Assembly: GCF_902499045.1 (NCBI RefSeq)
Contig: NZ_CABVPL010000023.1
Coordinates: 1-64,000, forward strand
DNA: 64,000 bases
Source of the DNA: Burkholderia latens
Lineage (GTDB): Bacteria; Pseudomonadota; Gammaproteobacteria; Burkholderiales; Burkholderiaceae
Direction: 5' to 3'
Positions 45,743 through 55,229 of this stretch are shown here, in pieces. How positions within the stretch are numbered: the stretch's first letter is position 1; the number at the start of each line of letters is the position of its first letter. Under the pieces are notes generated by a model, which saw nothing but the letters and a program-made list of their open reading frames with translations, searched no databases and was not told the origin of the DNA. The position numbers were made by a program, and so were the translations under genes.

Positions 45743-46579
45743 ATGCTGAAGCGCCAGTGGTTTTCGCTGTTGCTGCTGATGGTGTGCCTGATCGCGACGC
45801 GCGCGTCCGCGCACGGCACACTCGAACTCGAAACCGACGGTACGCGGCGCGTGCTGACGCGGCAGACGCTGCTCGCGCGCGCCGACGCGACGGACATCCA
45901 CGTGCCGCGCGACATCGCGTACGGCCGGCCGATGACGTTCCGCGCGGTGCCGTTCGCGGCGCTGCTCGGCGACACGCCGCTGCCGGCCGACGGCGTGCTG
46001 GAGACGCGCGCGGCCGACGGTTTCGCCGCGCAACTGCCGCTCGATCTCGCGCGCCGCCGCGCGCCGGCCGGCGCCGTTGCGTGGCTCGCGATCGAGGATC
46101 CGGCGCACCCGTGGCCCGCGCTGCCGGGTAAATCGGTCAGCGCGGGGCCGTTCTATCTCGTGTGGACCGGGCCGGACGCGTCGTCGGTGCGCGGCGAGCA
46201 GTGGCCGTACCAGATCGTGCGCATCACGGTCGAATCGTCGCCGCTCGCGCGCTGGCCGTCGCTCGCGGTCGATCCGTCGCTGCCGGCGAACGACCCGGCC
46301 CGCGCGGGCCAGCGGCTCTTCGTCACGCAATGCCTTGCATGCCACCGCATCGACGGCGCGGGCAGCAGCCAGGCCGGGCCGGACCTGAACACGCCGATGA
46401 ATCCGGTCGACTACTTCCAGCCCGGCGCGCTGCGCCGCTACATCCGCAACCCGGCGTCGGTGCGCGACTGGCCGGGCCGCGTGATGCCGGCATTCCCGCC
46501 CGATCAGCTGAGCGACCGGGAACTCGAACAGATCGTCGCTTACCTCGCGTACGTCGCGCGGCGCAAGACCGGCAAGTAA
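45743..46579 (+). CDS. Secreted c-type cytochrome with N-terminal domain
   Basis: A 278-residue periplasmic protein with a signal peptide (WFSLLLLMVCLIATRASA). The C-terminal class I cytochrome c domain has the haem motif C197-L-A-C200-H201 and the axial Met in RVMPAFP. Residues about 25-170 are a beta-rich domain (TLELETDGTRRVLTRQTLL; YGRPMTFRAVPFAALLG) that recalls small molybdopterin-oxidoreductase-type folds, which is a weak assignment. It may pass electrons in a periplasmic oxidation; no partner oxidase is adjacent. ATG 45743 begins the signal peptide; the gene stops ten bases before the convergent AtcC-like stop. Confidence 0.8.
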   Translation: MLKRQWFSLLLLMVCLIATRASAHGTLELETDGTRRVLTRQTLLARADATDIHVPRDIAYGRPMTFRAVPFAALLGDTPLPADGVLETRAADGFAAQLPLDLARRRAPAGAVAWLAIEDPAHPWPALPGKSVSAGPFYLVWTGPDASSVRGEQWPYQIVRITVESSPLARWPSLAVDPSLPANDPARAGQRLFVTQCLACHRIDGAGSSQAGPDLNTPMNPVDYFQPGALRRYIRNPASVRDWPGRVMPAFPPDQLSDRELEQIVAYLAYVARRKTGK

Positions 46580-46589
46580 GCCGCGGCCG

Positions 46590-47846
46590 TCACGCGCCGG
46601 GTTCCTGCGCGCTTTGCAACACCGCGCGCAGCAGCACGTCGGCGCCGGCCGTCGACCATTCCGGCGTGATCGCCTCGGCTTCGTTGTGGCTGAGACCGTC
46701 GACGCACGGCACGAAGATCATGCCGGTCGGCGCGACGCGCGCGACGTAGCACGCGTCGTGGCCCGCGCCGGACACGATGTCCATGTGCGACAGCCCGAGC
46801 GCCTGCGCGGCGTCGCGCACCGTGTCGATGCAGCGCGGCGCGAACGGCACCGGCGCATACGTGAAGATCTGTTCGATCCGCGCGCCGAGACCCGCGTCGG
46901 CCGCCACGCGCGCCAGTTCCGCGCGCAGCGCCGCATCGAGTTCGTCGAGCACCGCGTCGTCCGGATGACGGAATTCGACCGTGAAGAAGCAGTTGCCGGG
47001 CACCGTGTTGCGCGAATTCGGCCGCGCGTCGATCATCCCGACCGTCGCGCGCGCATGCGGCGCATGACGGCGGCCGAGCGCATCGACGAACTGGATCATC
47101 CGCGCGGCGCCGACCAGCGTGTCGCGCCGGAATTCCATCGGCGTCGTGCCCGCGTGCGCGTCGACGCCGGTCAACGTCACCTCGTACCAGCGCTGCCCCT
47201 GCCCGGCCGTCACGACACCGATCGTCTTGCCCGCGCGTTCGAGAATCGCGCCCTGTTCGATGTGCAGCTCGTACGCGGCGTGCACGGGATAGCCGCCGAC
47301 GGGCTCGGTGCCCGCATAGCCGATCCGCGCGAGTTCCTCGCCGATCGTCTTGCCGGCGCCATCGGTGCGCGACAGCCCGTATGCGAGCGAATACACGCCC
47401 GAGAACACGCCGGCCGAGATCATCGCCGGCGCGAAGCGCGAGCCTTCCTCGTTGGTCCAGATCACGACGTCGATCGGACGCTCGGTCTCGATGCCCGCAT
47501 CGTTGAGCGCGCGCACGACCTCGAGGCCGCCGAGCACGCCGTAGATGCCGTCGTAGCGGCCGCCGGTCGGCTGCGAATCGGCGTGCGAGCCCGTCATCAC
47601 CGGCGCCGCGTCAGGATTGCGGCCCGCGCGGCGCGCGAACACGTTGCCCATCCGGTCGATCCGCACGGCGCAGCCGGCATCGCGCGCCCACTGCACGAAC
47701 AGGTCGCGCGATTCGCGGTCGAGGTCGGTCAGCGCGAGACGGCAGACCCCGCCCTTCGGCGTCGCGCCAATCTGCGCCATCCGCTCGAGCGACGCCCACA
47801 GACGTGCACCGTCGACGCGCGGCGCGCCAGCGAGATCGTCACGCAT
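46590..47846 (-). CDS. N-carbamoyl-L-cysteine amidohydrolase-like (AtcC/AmaB family)
   Basis: A 418-residue Zn-dependent hydrolase of the M20 type (AmaB/allantoate amidohydrolase). Metal ligands are visible: His in VMTGSHADSQPTGG, Asp in GRYDGIYGVLGG, the Glu pair in IWTNEEGSRF and His in YELHIEQGAIL. Family relatives hydrolyse N-carbamoyl amino acids. The gene overlaps the preceding ATC hydrolase, which points to N-carbamoyl-L-cysteine as substrate, releasing cysteine. The ATG at 47846 starts inside the preceding gene's last codons (eight-base overlap). Confidence 0.82.
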   Translation of the reverse strand: MRDDLAGAPRVDGARLWASLERMAQIGATPKGGVCRLALTDLDRESRDLFVQWARDAGCAVRIDRMGNVFARRAGRNPDAAPVMTGSHADSQPTGGRYDGIYGVLGGLEVVRALNDAGIETERPIDVVIWTNEEGSRFAPAMISAGVFSGVYSLAYGLSRTDGAGKTIGEELARIGYAGTEPVGGYPVHAAYELHIEQGAILERAGKTIGVVTAGQGQRWYEVTLTGVDAHAGTTPMEFRRDTLVGAARMIQFVDALGRRHAPHARATVGMIDARPNSRNTVPGNCFFTVEFRHPDDAVLDELDAALRAELARVAADAGLGARIEQIFTYAPVPFAPRCIDTVRDAAQALGLSHMDIVSGAGHDACYVARVAPTGMIFVPCVDGLSHNEAEAITPEWSTAGADVLLRAVLQSAQEPGA

Positions 47847-48378
47847 TGCCGGCCTCCGGCGCGTCGTCGCGCGGCGCGGCGCGCAGCGCATAGCGGAAAT
47901 CGCAGCGCTTGCCGCCCTGCATGATCGTGCTCGTGCGCGTCAACGCGATGCGCGGGTCGTAACCCTCGATGAAGTAGCTGTCGCGCGCGCAACTCAGCAA
48001 ATGGCCGATCTCGCCGAGCCCCATCGCGTGATACATCTCCGCGTAGCTGCAACGGTGCACGTCGTAGTCGTAGTGCGCGTCGTCCGCGCGATGCACGGCG
48101 ACGTCGAGCGCGTCGTCCTTCTCCCACAGCACCTGCAGCGCGATGAACGACTGCACGCTCGTGCCGTCGGGCTCCTGCGCGGCGAACGTGCGGCCCGCGT
48201 CGACGGCCGCGCCGCGCACGGCTTCCGCGATCACGGCCTGCGCACGCTCGGTGCCGAATTCGCGCTTCATGATCTCGTAGATCGGCTTGATGATTTCCGC
48301 TTCGATGCGGCGCCGCGCGAGGATGCCGAGGCGCGTGTCCTCGGGTGCCGCGGCGGATTCGTGAATCGTGTCGGTCAT
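47839..48378 (-). CDS. 2-amino-thiazoline-4-carboxylate hydrolase-like (AtcB)
   Basis: A 179-residue protein that I recognise as the L-2-amino-thiazoline-4-carboxylic acid hydrolase family: RRRIEAEIIKPIYEIMKREF at the N-terminus and the conserved Cys/His-rich YDVHRCSYAEMYHAMGLGE and LSCARDSYFIEGYDP. In Pseudomonas this enzyme opens L-ATC to N-carbamoyl-L-cysteine. The next gene is an N-carbamoyl amino acid hydrolase, so the two-step route to cysteine is complete here. GGAG is eleven bases before the ATG. Confidence 0.8.
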   Translation of the reverse strand: MTDTIHESAAAPEDTRLGILARRRIEAEIIKPIYEIMKREFGTERAQAVIAEAVRGAAVDAGRTFAAQEPDGTSVQSFIALQVLWEKDDALDVAVHRADDAHYDYDVHRCSYAEMYHAMGLGEIGHLLSCARDSYFIEGYDPRIALTRTSTIMQGGKRCDFRYALRAAPRDDAPEAGNA

Positions 48379-48392
48379 GGGGTGTCTCCGCG

Positions 48393-49559
48393 TTATCTGG
48401 TTGCGGTGCGCGCGCCGCCGAGCACGTCGACGACCGTCCACTTGCCGCCGCGCACCTGGTAGATCGTGAATGCCGGATCCTTCAGGTTGCCTTCGCCGTC
48501 GAACGCGACCCTGCCCGTGACGCCCGGCCGGTCGGTGGCGCGCACCGCTGCCACCAGCTTCGCCGGCTGCGTCGTGCCGGCCTTCTGCGCGGCGGCGATC
48601 AGCGTGGCGGCCGCGTCGTACGCGAACGGCGCGTGCAGTTCGATCGGCGAGTGGAAGCGCGCGCGGTATTGCGCATCGAACGCGTTGCCGCCCGGCATCC
48701 GGTCGAGCGGCAGGCCCGGCTCGAGCGCGGTCACGCCGTCGCCGTCCTTGCCGGCGATCGACAGGAAGGTCTGGCTCACGAAACCGCCGGCGCCGAGCAG
48801 CGGCGCGTTCACGCCGAGCTGCCGCATGCGGCGCGCGATCGGCGCGGCCTGCGCATCCAGCCCGCCGAAGAACACGAGATCCGCGCGCTTGCCCTTGATC
48901 GCGGTCAGCACGCCGCTGAAGTCGGTCGTCTTGTCGTTTACGTACTGGCGATCGACGATCGTGCCGCCGTTCGCCTGCACACCCTTGATGAACTGATCGG
49001 CGAGCCCCGCGCCGAACGACGTGCGATCGTCGATCACGGCGATGCGCTTCGCCTTCAGCGTCTTCACCGCATAGGCGCCGGTGAAATTGCCGCCCGCATC
49101 GTCGTGCCCCATGATCCGGAACGCCGTCGCGTAGCCCTGCTGCGTGTACTGATGACCGGTGGACGCCGGCGCGATCTGCGGAATGCCCGCATCGCGGTAG
49201 ACGCGCGACGCCGGCACGCTGCAACCCGTGTTCCAGTGACCGACGACGCCGATCACGTGCTGGTCGACGAGCTGCTGCGCGACCGCGACGGCCGTGCGCG
49301 GATCGGATTGGTCGTCGGCCGCGACGAGCTTGTAGACGACCGGCTTGCCGCCGATGCTCGGATGCTTCGCGTTCGCATCGTCGATCGCGAGTTGCGCGCC
49401 GTTTTGCAGGTCTTTGCCGATCCGTGCAGACGGACCGGTGAGCGGCGCGGCGAGACCGATCAGGATCGTCTGCGGCGCGGACTGCGCGAAGGCGGGAACG
49501 GCGGCGATCAGCGTGGCCGCGGAGAACGCGAGGCTGGCGGGAAGGAAAGCGATTTTCAT
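48393..49559 (-). CDS. Branched-chain-type ABC substrate-binding protein
   Basis: A 388-residue periplasmic binding protein of the LivJ/LivK type, with signal peptide ending SAATLIAAVPAFAQ. Family pattern: ILIGLAAPLTGPSARIGKDL, YKLVAADDQSDPRTAVAVAQ and GVVGHWNTGCSVPAS. No permease or ATPase is adjacent, so it probably works with LIV components encoded elsewhere. It lies 14 bases before AtcB and the two are probably co-transcribed, suggesting uptake of ATC or a related sulphur compound. Confidence 0.85.
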   Translation of the reverse strand: MKIAFLPASLAFSAATLIAAVPAFAQSAPQTILIGLAAPLTGPSARIGKDLQNGAQLAIDDANAKHPSIGGKPVVYKLVAADDQSDPRTAVAVAQQLVDQHVIGVVGHWNTGCSVPASRVYRDAGIPQIAPASTGHQYTQQGYATAFRIMGHDDAGGNFTGAYAVKTLKAKRIAVIDDRTSFGAGLADQFIKGVQANGGTIVDRQYVNDKTTDFSGVLTAIKGKRADLVFFGGLDAQAAPIARRMRQLGVNAPLLGAGGFVSQTFLSIAGKDGDGVTALEPGLPLDRMPGGNAFDAQYRARFHSPIELHAPFAYDAAATLIAAAQKAGTTQPAKLVAAVRATDRPGVTGRVAFDGEGNLKDPAFTIYQVRGGKWTVVDVLGGARTATR

Positions 49560-49588
49560 GTGCGGGGATCGGTTGGCTCGAATCAAAA

Positions 49589-49748
49589 CATGAAAAATAT
49601 TAAAGATTCATCACCTGCAGTCCAAATACCCAATTGTTGGATGCTTATGCGATTCGCGACACAATATCGTAAACGCCTGTAAATACGCGATATTTTCATG
49701 TTGTCGCTTACCCTGATTTTTCGATAAAATTCGACACATGAAAAATAT
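49589..49748. promoter_or_regulatory. Repeated CATGAAAAATAT operator-like elements
   Basis: The divergent promoter region (49560-49737, AT-rich) holds CATGAAAAATAT at 49589-49600, its near inverse ATATTTTCATG at 49690-49700, and CATGAAAAATAT again at 49737-49748, where it overlaps the LysR start codon. The arrangement suggests a shared binding site set for the LysR protein, with autoregulation. Confidence 0.5.
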
Positions 49749-50631
49749 CGAACAGTTGCCGCACGATCCGCCGCTGCGCGCCGTCCGCGCGTTCGAGGCA
49801 TTCGCGCGCCTCGGATCGGTCACCGCGGCCGCGCACGAGCTCGACATCACGCCGTCCGCGGTCAGCCATCAGCTGCAATTGCTGGAAGCGTTCATCCAGA
49901 CGCCGCTCACGGTGCGGGAAGGCCGGCTGCTCGCGCTCACGGACGAGGGGCGCGACTACTACCGCTCGATCAGCGCCGCGTTCTCCGTGCTGCGCAGCGC
50001 GACGCGCTTCGTGCGCGACCGGTCGTCGCTGCGGCAGATCACGATCAGCCTGATCCCGCTGCTCGGCATCGGCTGGTTCATTCCGCGGCTGCACGCGTTC
50101 CTCGCCGAGAACACCGACGTCGACGTGACCGTGTTGTATGCGCATCACCGCAACTACCGAAGCGACGCGTCGGACCTGTCGATCCGCTTCGGCACCGGCG
50201 ACTGGCCCGGCTACCGCTGCGAGCGGCTGCTGCCGGGCGCGATGGTGCCGATGTGCAGCCCGTCGTTCCTGAAGCGTCACGGGCCGTTCCGCACGCCGGC
50301 CGATCTCGCGCACGCGCCGCTCGTGCACGACGAGGATCGCAGCACGTGGGTCAACTGGCTGCATGGCGCCGGCGTGCGGCACGTGTCGCATGCGGTGGGG
50401 CCGATGTTCGAGGACGGCCAGCTGACGCTGAGCGCGGCGCGCGCGGACCTCGGCGCGGCGCTGCTGCGCGCGCCGCTGGTCGAGCGCGAACTGGCGAACG
50501 GCGAACTCGTGCAGCTGTTCGACCATGCGCTCGACGACGGACGCGATTACTACCTGTGCACGCGCGAGGATGCAGACATGCCGGACGGCGCCAGACGCCT
50601 GGCCGAATGGCTGAGGCGGATGGCCGCTTGA
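49738..50631 (+). CDS. LysR regulator, GcvA-like
   Basis: A 297-residue LysR protein of the GcvA branch: PLRAVRAFEAFARLGSVTAA, HELDITPSAVSHQLQLLEAF and ELVQLFDHALDDGRDYYLC. The effector domain covers about residues 95-290. It is divergent from the substrate-binding protein of the AtcB/AtcC unit, so it very likely controls that unit in response to ATC or another sulphur metabolite (inference). The start codon lies in a repeated operator-like motif. Confidence 0.85.
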   Translation: MKNIEQLPHDPPLRAVRAFEAFARLGSVTAAAHELDITPSAVSHQLQLLEAFIQTPLTVREGRLLALTDEGRDYYRSISAAFSVLRSATRFVRDRSSLRQITISLIPLLGIGWFIPRLHAFLAENTDVDVTVLYAHHRNYRSDASDLSIRFGTGDWPGYRCERLLPGAMVPMCSPSFLKRHGPFRTPADLAHAPLVHDEDRSTWVNWLHGAGVRHVSHAVGPMFEDGQLTLSAARADLGAALLRAPLVERELANGELVQLFDHALDDGRDYYLCTREDADMPDGARRLAEWLRRMAA

Positions 50632-50863
50632 GCCGCGGCCCCGGTCGCGGCCCGACGGCGCTCTCCGACGCTGCACCCGCCAGCCTGCGCCCATGCGTTG
50701 CGCCGGCGCGCAGATGCATCTGCGCGCAACGGCCCCACTCCGCCACATCGCGCTTCCCCGCGTTGACCGCCGCGACGCGCGCGCCACATCGTGCGGCGTG
50801 GTCACGCACGCGCGTCACGGGCCGGAAGTCGCGCGGCCCCGCCGGAACAGGGGCCGGAAGCAG

Positions 50864-50900
50864 ATAGAAATTTCCGATGCCGCGGATTAAAACAAGCAAT
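50864..50900 (+). promoter_or_regulatory. OxyR-like binding site upstream of ahpC
   Basis: Four tetramers with exact seven-base spacing: ATAG-N7-CGAT-N7-ATTA-N7-CAAT, matching 12 of 16 positions of the consensus ATAG-N7-CTAT-N7-ATAG-N7-CTAT. It ends where the -35 begins, the normal activator position. Confidence 0.65.
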
Positions 50901-50929
50901 TTCACAAACCGAGGGTGAACCCGGATACT
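50901..50929 (+). promoter_or_regulatory. Sigma-70 promoter of ahpC
   Basis: TTCACA (5 of 6) at 50901-50906, a 17-base spacer, and GATACT (4 of 6) at 50924-50929, about 41 bases before the ahpC start. Confidence 0.6.
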
Positions 50930-50970
50930 GGGAACACTTCATCAACACCCCAGCAAAAGGAACTCGCAAG

Positions 50971-51534
50971 ATGCCGATCATCAACACCCAGATCAAACCG
51001 TTCAAGGCAACCGCATACCACAACGGCGACTTCGTGCCCGTGACCGAAGAGAACTTCAAAGGCAAGTGGTCCGTCGTCGTGTTCTACCCGGCCGACTTCA
51101 CGTTCGTCTGCCCGACCGAGCTCGGCGACCTCGCCGACCGCTACGACGAATTCCAGAAGCTGGGCGTCGAAATCTACGGCGTGTCGACCGATACGCACTT
51201 CACGCACAAGGCCTGGCACGACACGTCGGACACGATCGGCAAGATCAAGTACCCGATGATCGGCGACCCGACGCTCACGCTGTCGCGCAATTTCGACGTG
51301 CTGATCGAGGAAGAAGGGATGGCGCTGCGCGGCACGTTCGTGATCAACCCGGAAGGCGAGATCAAGCTGTGCGAAATCCACGACAACGGCATCGGCCGCG
51401 ACGCAGGCGAACTGCTGCGCAAGGTGCAGGCCGCGCAATACATCGCGGCGCACCCGGGTGAAGTGTGCCCGGCCAAGTGGACGCCCGGCGCGGAAACGCT
51501 GACCCCGTCGCTCGACCTGATCGGCAAGATCTGA
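50971..51534 (+). CDS. ahpC: Alkyl hydroperoxide reductase subunit C
   Basis: A 187-residue typical 2-Cys peroxiredoxin. Peroxidatic Cys is C47 (FTFVCPTE), resolving Cys is C166 (GEVCPAKW). It reduces H2O2 and organic peroxides and is re-reduced by AhpF. The start [10 protein letters not shown] matches the family; AAGGAACTCGCAAG precedes it. Product length equals E. coli AhpC. Confidence 0.97.
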   Translation: MPIINTQIKPFKATAYHNGDFVPVTEENFKGKWSVVVFYPADFTFVCPTELGDLADRYDEFQKLGVEIYGVSTDTHFTHKAWHDTSDTIGKIKYPMIGDPTLTLSRNFDVLIEEEGMALRGTFVINPEGEIKLCEIHDNGIGRDAGELLRKVQAAQYIAAHPGEVCPAKWTPGAETLTPSLDLIGKI

Positions 51535-51656
51535 CGATCGCACCGCGCGCGCCGCACGGTGCGCGCGTGTCGCGATGCGGGCCGCCTCGCGCGGCCCGCG
51601 CCCTCCTCCGGCACGACGTGCCCGACCCGCCTCATCAATACGGAATCCGAAACGCC

Positions 51657-53255
51657 ATGCTCGACGCCAATCTCAAGAACCAACTGAAAGCGTACCTCGA
51701 AAAGATCACGCGCCCGATCGAACTCGCCGCATCGATCGACGACAGCGCGAAGTCGCAGGAGCTGCTTGCGCTGCTGAACGAGATTGCGTCGCTGACGTCG
51801 CGCGTGACCGTGACCGAACGCCGCGACGACGCCGAGCGCAAGCCGTCGTTCTCGATCGGCGAACCGGGCAAGCCGGCCGGCATCCGCTTCGCCGGCATCC
51901 CGATGGGCCATGAATTCACGTCGCTCGTGCTCGCGCTGCTGCAGACGGGCGGCCACCCGATCAAGCTCGACGCCGACGTGATCGAACAGATCCGCGCGCT
52001 CGACGGCGACTACGCGTTCGAAACGTATTTCTCGCTGTCGTGCCAGAACTGCCCGGAAGTCGTGCAGGCGCTGAACGTGATGTCGCTGATCAACCCGCGC
52101 ATCCGTCACGTCGCGATCGACGGCGCGCTGTTCCAGAACGAAGTCGACGCGCGCCAGATCATGGCCGTGCCGACCATGTTCCTGAACGGCGAGTCGTTCG
52201 GCCAGGGCCGCAGCAGCGTGAAGGAAATCCTCGCGAAGCTCGATACGGGCGCGAGCGCGCGTGCCGCGAAGTCGCTCGACAACAAGCCGGTGTTCGACAC
52301 GCTGATCGTCGGCGGCGGCCCGGCCGGTGCGGCCGCCGCGATCTACTCGGCGCGCAAGGGCATCGCGACGGGCGTCGTCGCCGAGCGTTTCGGCGGCCAG
52401 GTGCTCGACACGATGGCGATCGAGAACTTCGTGTCGGTGCAGGAAACCGAAGGTCCGAAGTTCGCGACCGCGCTCGAGCAGCACGTGAAGCAGTACGACG
52501 TCGACATCATGGACGTGCAGCGCGCGGACGCGCTGATTCCGGGCGACGTGCACCAGATCCGCCTCGCGAACGGCGCGGTGCTGAAGGCAAAGACGATCAT
52601 TCTCGCGACCGGCGCGCGCTGGCGCGAAATCAACGTGCCGGGCGAGCGCGAATACCGCAACCGCGGTGTCGCGTACTGCCCGCACTGCGACGGCCCGCTG
52701 TTCAAGGGCAAGCACGTCGCGGTGGTCGGCGGCGGCAACTCGGGTGTCGAGGCCGCGATCGACCTGGCCGGCATCGTGAAGGAAGTCACGCTGATCGAGT
52801 TCGGTGCGCAACTGCGCGCGGACGAAGTGCTGCAGCGCAAGCTGCGCAGCCTGCCGAACGTGACGATCGTCACGCAGGCGCAGACGACCGAGCTGACCGG
52901 CGACGGCAGCAAGCTGAACGGGCTCGTCTACAAGGATCTGCGCTCCGGTGAAACGAAGCGCGTCGACCTCGAAGGCGTGTTCGTGCAGATCGGCCTGGTG
53001 CCGAACACCGAATGGCTGAAGGGCACGGTCGAACTGTCGAAGCACGGCGAGATCGTCGTCGATGCGCGCGGTGCGACGTCGGTGCCGGGTGTGTTCGCCG
53101 CCGGCGACGTGACGACGGTGCCGTTCAAGCAGATCGTGATCGCGGTCGGCGAAGGCGCGAAGGCGTCGCTCGGCGCGTTCGATCACCTGATCCGGCAGGA
53201 TGCGACGCCGGCCGCGGCCGACGCGCCGCAGGCCGAAGAAGCGATCGCCGCGTAA
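51657..53255 (+). CDS. ahpF: Alkyl hydroperoxide reductase subunit F
   Basis: A 532-residue flavoprotein disulfide reductase that uses NADH to recharge AhpC. The N-terminal double thioredoxin-fold domain has C129-Q-N-C132 ([11 protein letters not shown]). The FAD site is [17 protein letters not shown], the C-terminal redox pair is [10 protein letters not shown], the NAD(P) site is [15 protein letters not shown], and [16 protein letters not shown] closes it. It starts 122 bases after ahpC. A terminator follows. Confidence 0.97.
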   Translation: MLDANLKNQLKAYLEKITRPIELAASIDDSAKSQELLALLNEIASLTSRVTVTERRDDAERKPSFSIGEPGKPAGIRFAGIPMGHEFTSLVLALLQTGGHPIKLDADVIEQIRALDGDYAFETYFSLSCQNCPEVVQALNVMSLINPRIRHVAIDGALFQNEVDARQIMAVPTMFLNGESFGQGRSSVKEILAKLDTGASARAAKSLDNKPVFDTLIVGGGPAGAAAAIYSARKGIATGVVAERFGGQVLDTMAIENFVSVQETEGPKFATALEQHVKQYDVDIMDVQRADALIPGDVHQIRLANGAVLKAKTIILATGARWREINVPGEREYRNRGVAYCPHCDGPLFKGKHVAVVGGGNSGVEAAIDLAGIVKEVTLIEFGAQLRADEVLQRKLRSLPNVTIVTQAQTTELTGDGSKLNGLVYKDLRSGETKRVDLEGVFVQIGLVPNTEWLKGTVELSKHGEIVVDARGATSVPGVFAAGDVTTVPFKQIVIAVGEGAKASLGAFDHLIRQDATPAAADAPQAEEAIAA

Positions 53256-53289
53256 CGCGCGACGCATCGCACAGGTTCGTCTCTCTTGG

Positions 53290-53325
53290 CCCCGCACGCC
53301 CTGGTCGGCGTGCGGGGTCCTTTTT
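53290..53325 (+). terminator. Intrinsic terminator after ahpF
   Basis: CCCCGCACGCC-CTGGTC-GGCGTGCGGGG, a perfect 11-bp stem with 6-base loop, followed by TCCTTTTT. Confidence 0.9.
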
Positions 53326-53369
53326 CATCCGGCGACGAGAGGCACGGCGCGAGCGCGACGCCCGCGTCG

Positions 53370-54161
53370 TCACTGCGCGGCCGCGGGAGCGGGATTCGCC
53401 GGCGCGGGCGCCTTGAAGCTGCTCGACTGCCGGACCAGCTGATCGGTCATCGCGGCGGCAACCGAATTCGCGCCGCCCGACGTGTGCGATCGCTCGGCGC
53501 TTGGCGGCGGCACGTACTGCGGCGGCGGCAACGACGGATCGAGCTTCGCCGATTCGCGCACGAGCGCGGCGGTTTCCGGCGTTTCGGATTTCATCGCGGG
53601 CGTTGCCGCTGCGTGCCGTTCGAGCCCGTCGCGCTTGCGCGGCGCGTGCTGTGGCGGCTGATACGCGTGCTGCGTCGACGGCGTCGCCGTCGCGGTTTGC
53701 ACCGGCTGGGCAGGTGGTGCAGGGGGCGCCGATTGAATGGACGGCGCGTTCGCCGGGGTCGAATCCTCGGGCTCGACCGTCACGACATGGACGGTGGGCG
53801 GCTTCGTGACCGGCTTCGCTGCCGGCGGCTGCGCGGCGATCACGGGCGCGACGGCACCGGGGGCCGGTGCCGCGCTCGGGCGCGCCAGCGCCGCGGCGGG
53901 CGGCGGCACGGCCGCGTGTTGCGGCACGGGGCCGGGCACATGCGCGGAAGGGACTGCGACGCGCGCGGGCGGTGCGATCGCGCCGTGCGCGGTGTGGCCG
54001 TCGTCGGCGGCCGCCACGGTGGCGGCCGGCGGAGCGGAATCGCCGATGCCGGCCTCCGCGATCGCGCGGTGGTCCGCACGCAGCAGCATCACGTAGCCGG
54101 TGCCTGCCGCGGCAACCAGCAATCCGCCGGCAATCATCAAGGTTTTTCGGGTACTGGTCAT
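53370..54161 (-). CDS. Membrane-anchored Pro/Ala-rich hypothetical protein
   Basis: A 263-residue protein with an N-terminal transmembrane anchor (LMIAGGLLVAAAGTGYVMLL) and a long Ala/Pro/Val-rich periplasmic part with short motifs (AAAMTDQLVRQSSSFKAP near the C-terminus). No domain is recognised. Composition resembles the anchored protein at 34467-35249, but the sequences are not clearly related. Convergent with ahpF. Confidence 0.6.
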   Translation of the reverse strand: MTSTRKTLMIAGGLLVAAAGTGYVMLLRADHRAIAEAGIGDSAPPAATVAAADDGHTAHGAIAPPARVAVPSAHVPGPVPQHAAVPPPAAALARPSAAPAPGAVAPVIAAQPPAAKPVTKPPTVHVVTVEPEDSTPANAPSIQSAPPAPPAQPVQTATATPSTQHAYQPPQHAPRKRDGLERHAAATPAMKSETPETAALVRESAKLDPSLPPPQYVPPPSAERSHTSGGANSVAAAMTDQLVRQSSSFKAPAPANPAPAAAQ

Positions 54162-54329
54162 GCTCGCTCACCGATCTTGTCGACGTGAACAAGCCATCAT
54201 ACCTGCGCATCCGCGCTCGATCCCGCGCGAATACATTTGGTTGCATTGATGGCGACCCAAGGCCGGCGTGCCCGTGAAACGCCGCGCCGCCCTTTCGTCA
54301 GACGGTTCGGCTCGCTCGTGTTCGGTCTG

Positions 54330-55229
54330 TCAGATACAGAAGACCGCCACCGCGATCCCGCCGAACAGCGCCCACTTGACGATGTAGTACACGGTGCGAT
54401 TCCATGCCTTCAGCCGCTTGCCGGCCCGGCGGATCGCATACAGATACTTGAACGCACGATTGAGCCCGCCGGTGCGGTCGCCCGTCTCGTTCGGCGACGC
54501 GGCCGCGCGCATCAGCAGTTGCCCGAACGCGTCGTTGATGCGCTGCGCCCATCGATATTTCATCGGCCGGTCGATGTCGCAGAACAGGATCACGCGATCG
54601 TGCGCGGTGCGATTCTCGGCCCAGTGCAGGTAGGTCTCGTCGAACATCACGGCCTCGCCGTCGCGCCATGCGTACGACTCGCCGTCGACGACGATCCGGC
54701 ACGCGTCGTCGTTCGGCGTGTCGAGCCCGAGGTGATACCGCAGCGAACCCGCATACGGATCGCGATGCAGCCCGAGCTTGCCGCCCGGCGGCAACTGCGC
54801 GAACATCGCGGCCTTGATCGACGGAATCCGCGACAGGATCGCGACCGTGCGCGGGCACAACGCCTGCGCGGACGGATGCGGCGCGTCGTACCACTTCAGG
54901 TAGAAGCGCTTCCAGCCGTTGCGAAAGAACGAATTGAAGCCGATGTCGTTGTACTCGCCGGATGCCTTGATCCGGCTCGCGTCACGCAGCGCGAGCGCTT
55001 CGTCGCGGATGGTCCGCCATTCGCGCTGCAACGCCGCCAGTTCCGGAAAGTGCCGCGTATCGATAAACGGCGTGGTCGGCACCGACGAGAACGCGTAGGA
55101 AAAGCAGTTCAGCGGGGCGGTGAAGGTCGAGTGGTCGGATAGCTGCCTGAACAGCCGGTGCCGAACCTTGCCGCGCCGGTGCGTGTACGCGACACACGCA
55201 ATGAACACGATCAACAGGACCCACCGCAT
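54330..55229 (-). CDS. lpxO: LpxO-like lipid A 2-hydroxylase
   Basis: A 299-residue aspartyl/asparaginyl beta-hydroxylase-fold Fe(II)/2-oxoglutarate enzyme. The HxD and distal His are in KLGLHRDPYAGSLRYHLGLD and DETYLHWAENRTAHDRVILF. Membrane segments stand at both ends (WVLLIVFIACVAYTHRRGK and YIVKWALFGGIAVAVFC), as in LpxO, which hydroxylates a secondary acyl chain of lipid A. The opposite neighbours are unrelated; the start ATG is at 55229. Confidence 0.85.
   Translation of the reverse strand: MRWVLLIVFIACVAYTHRRGKVRHRLFRQLSDHSTFTAPLNCFSYAFSSVPTTPFIDTRHFPELAALQREWRTIRDEALALRDASRIKASGEYNDIGFNSFFRNGWKRFYLKWYDAPHPSAQALCPRTVAILSRIPSIKAAMFAQLPPGGKLGLHRDPYAGSLRYHLGLDTPNDDACRIVVDGESYAWRDGEAVMFDETYLHWAENRTAHDRVILFCDIDRPMKYRWAQRINDAFGQLLMRAAASPNETGDRTGGLNRAFKYLYAIRRAGKRLKAWNRTVYYIVKWALFGGIAVAVFCI

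Larger units (their letters stand above)
50632..50970. other. Intergenic region before ahpC
   Basis: 339 bases; the last 110 hold the OxyR-like site (50864-50900) and promoter (50901-50929). The first 230 are GC-rich with no gene that I can support. Confidence 0.6.
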
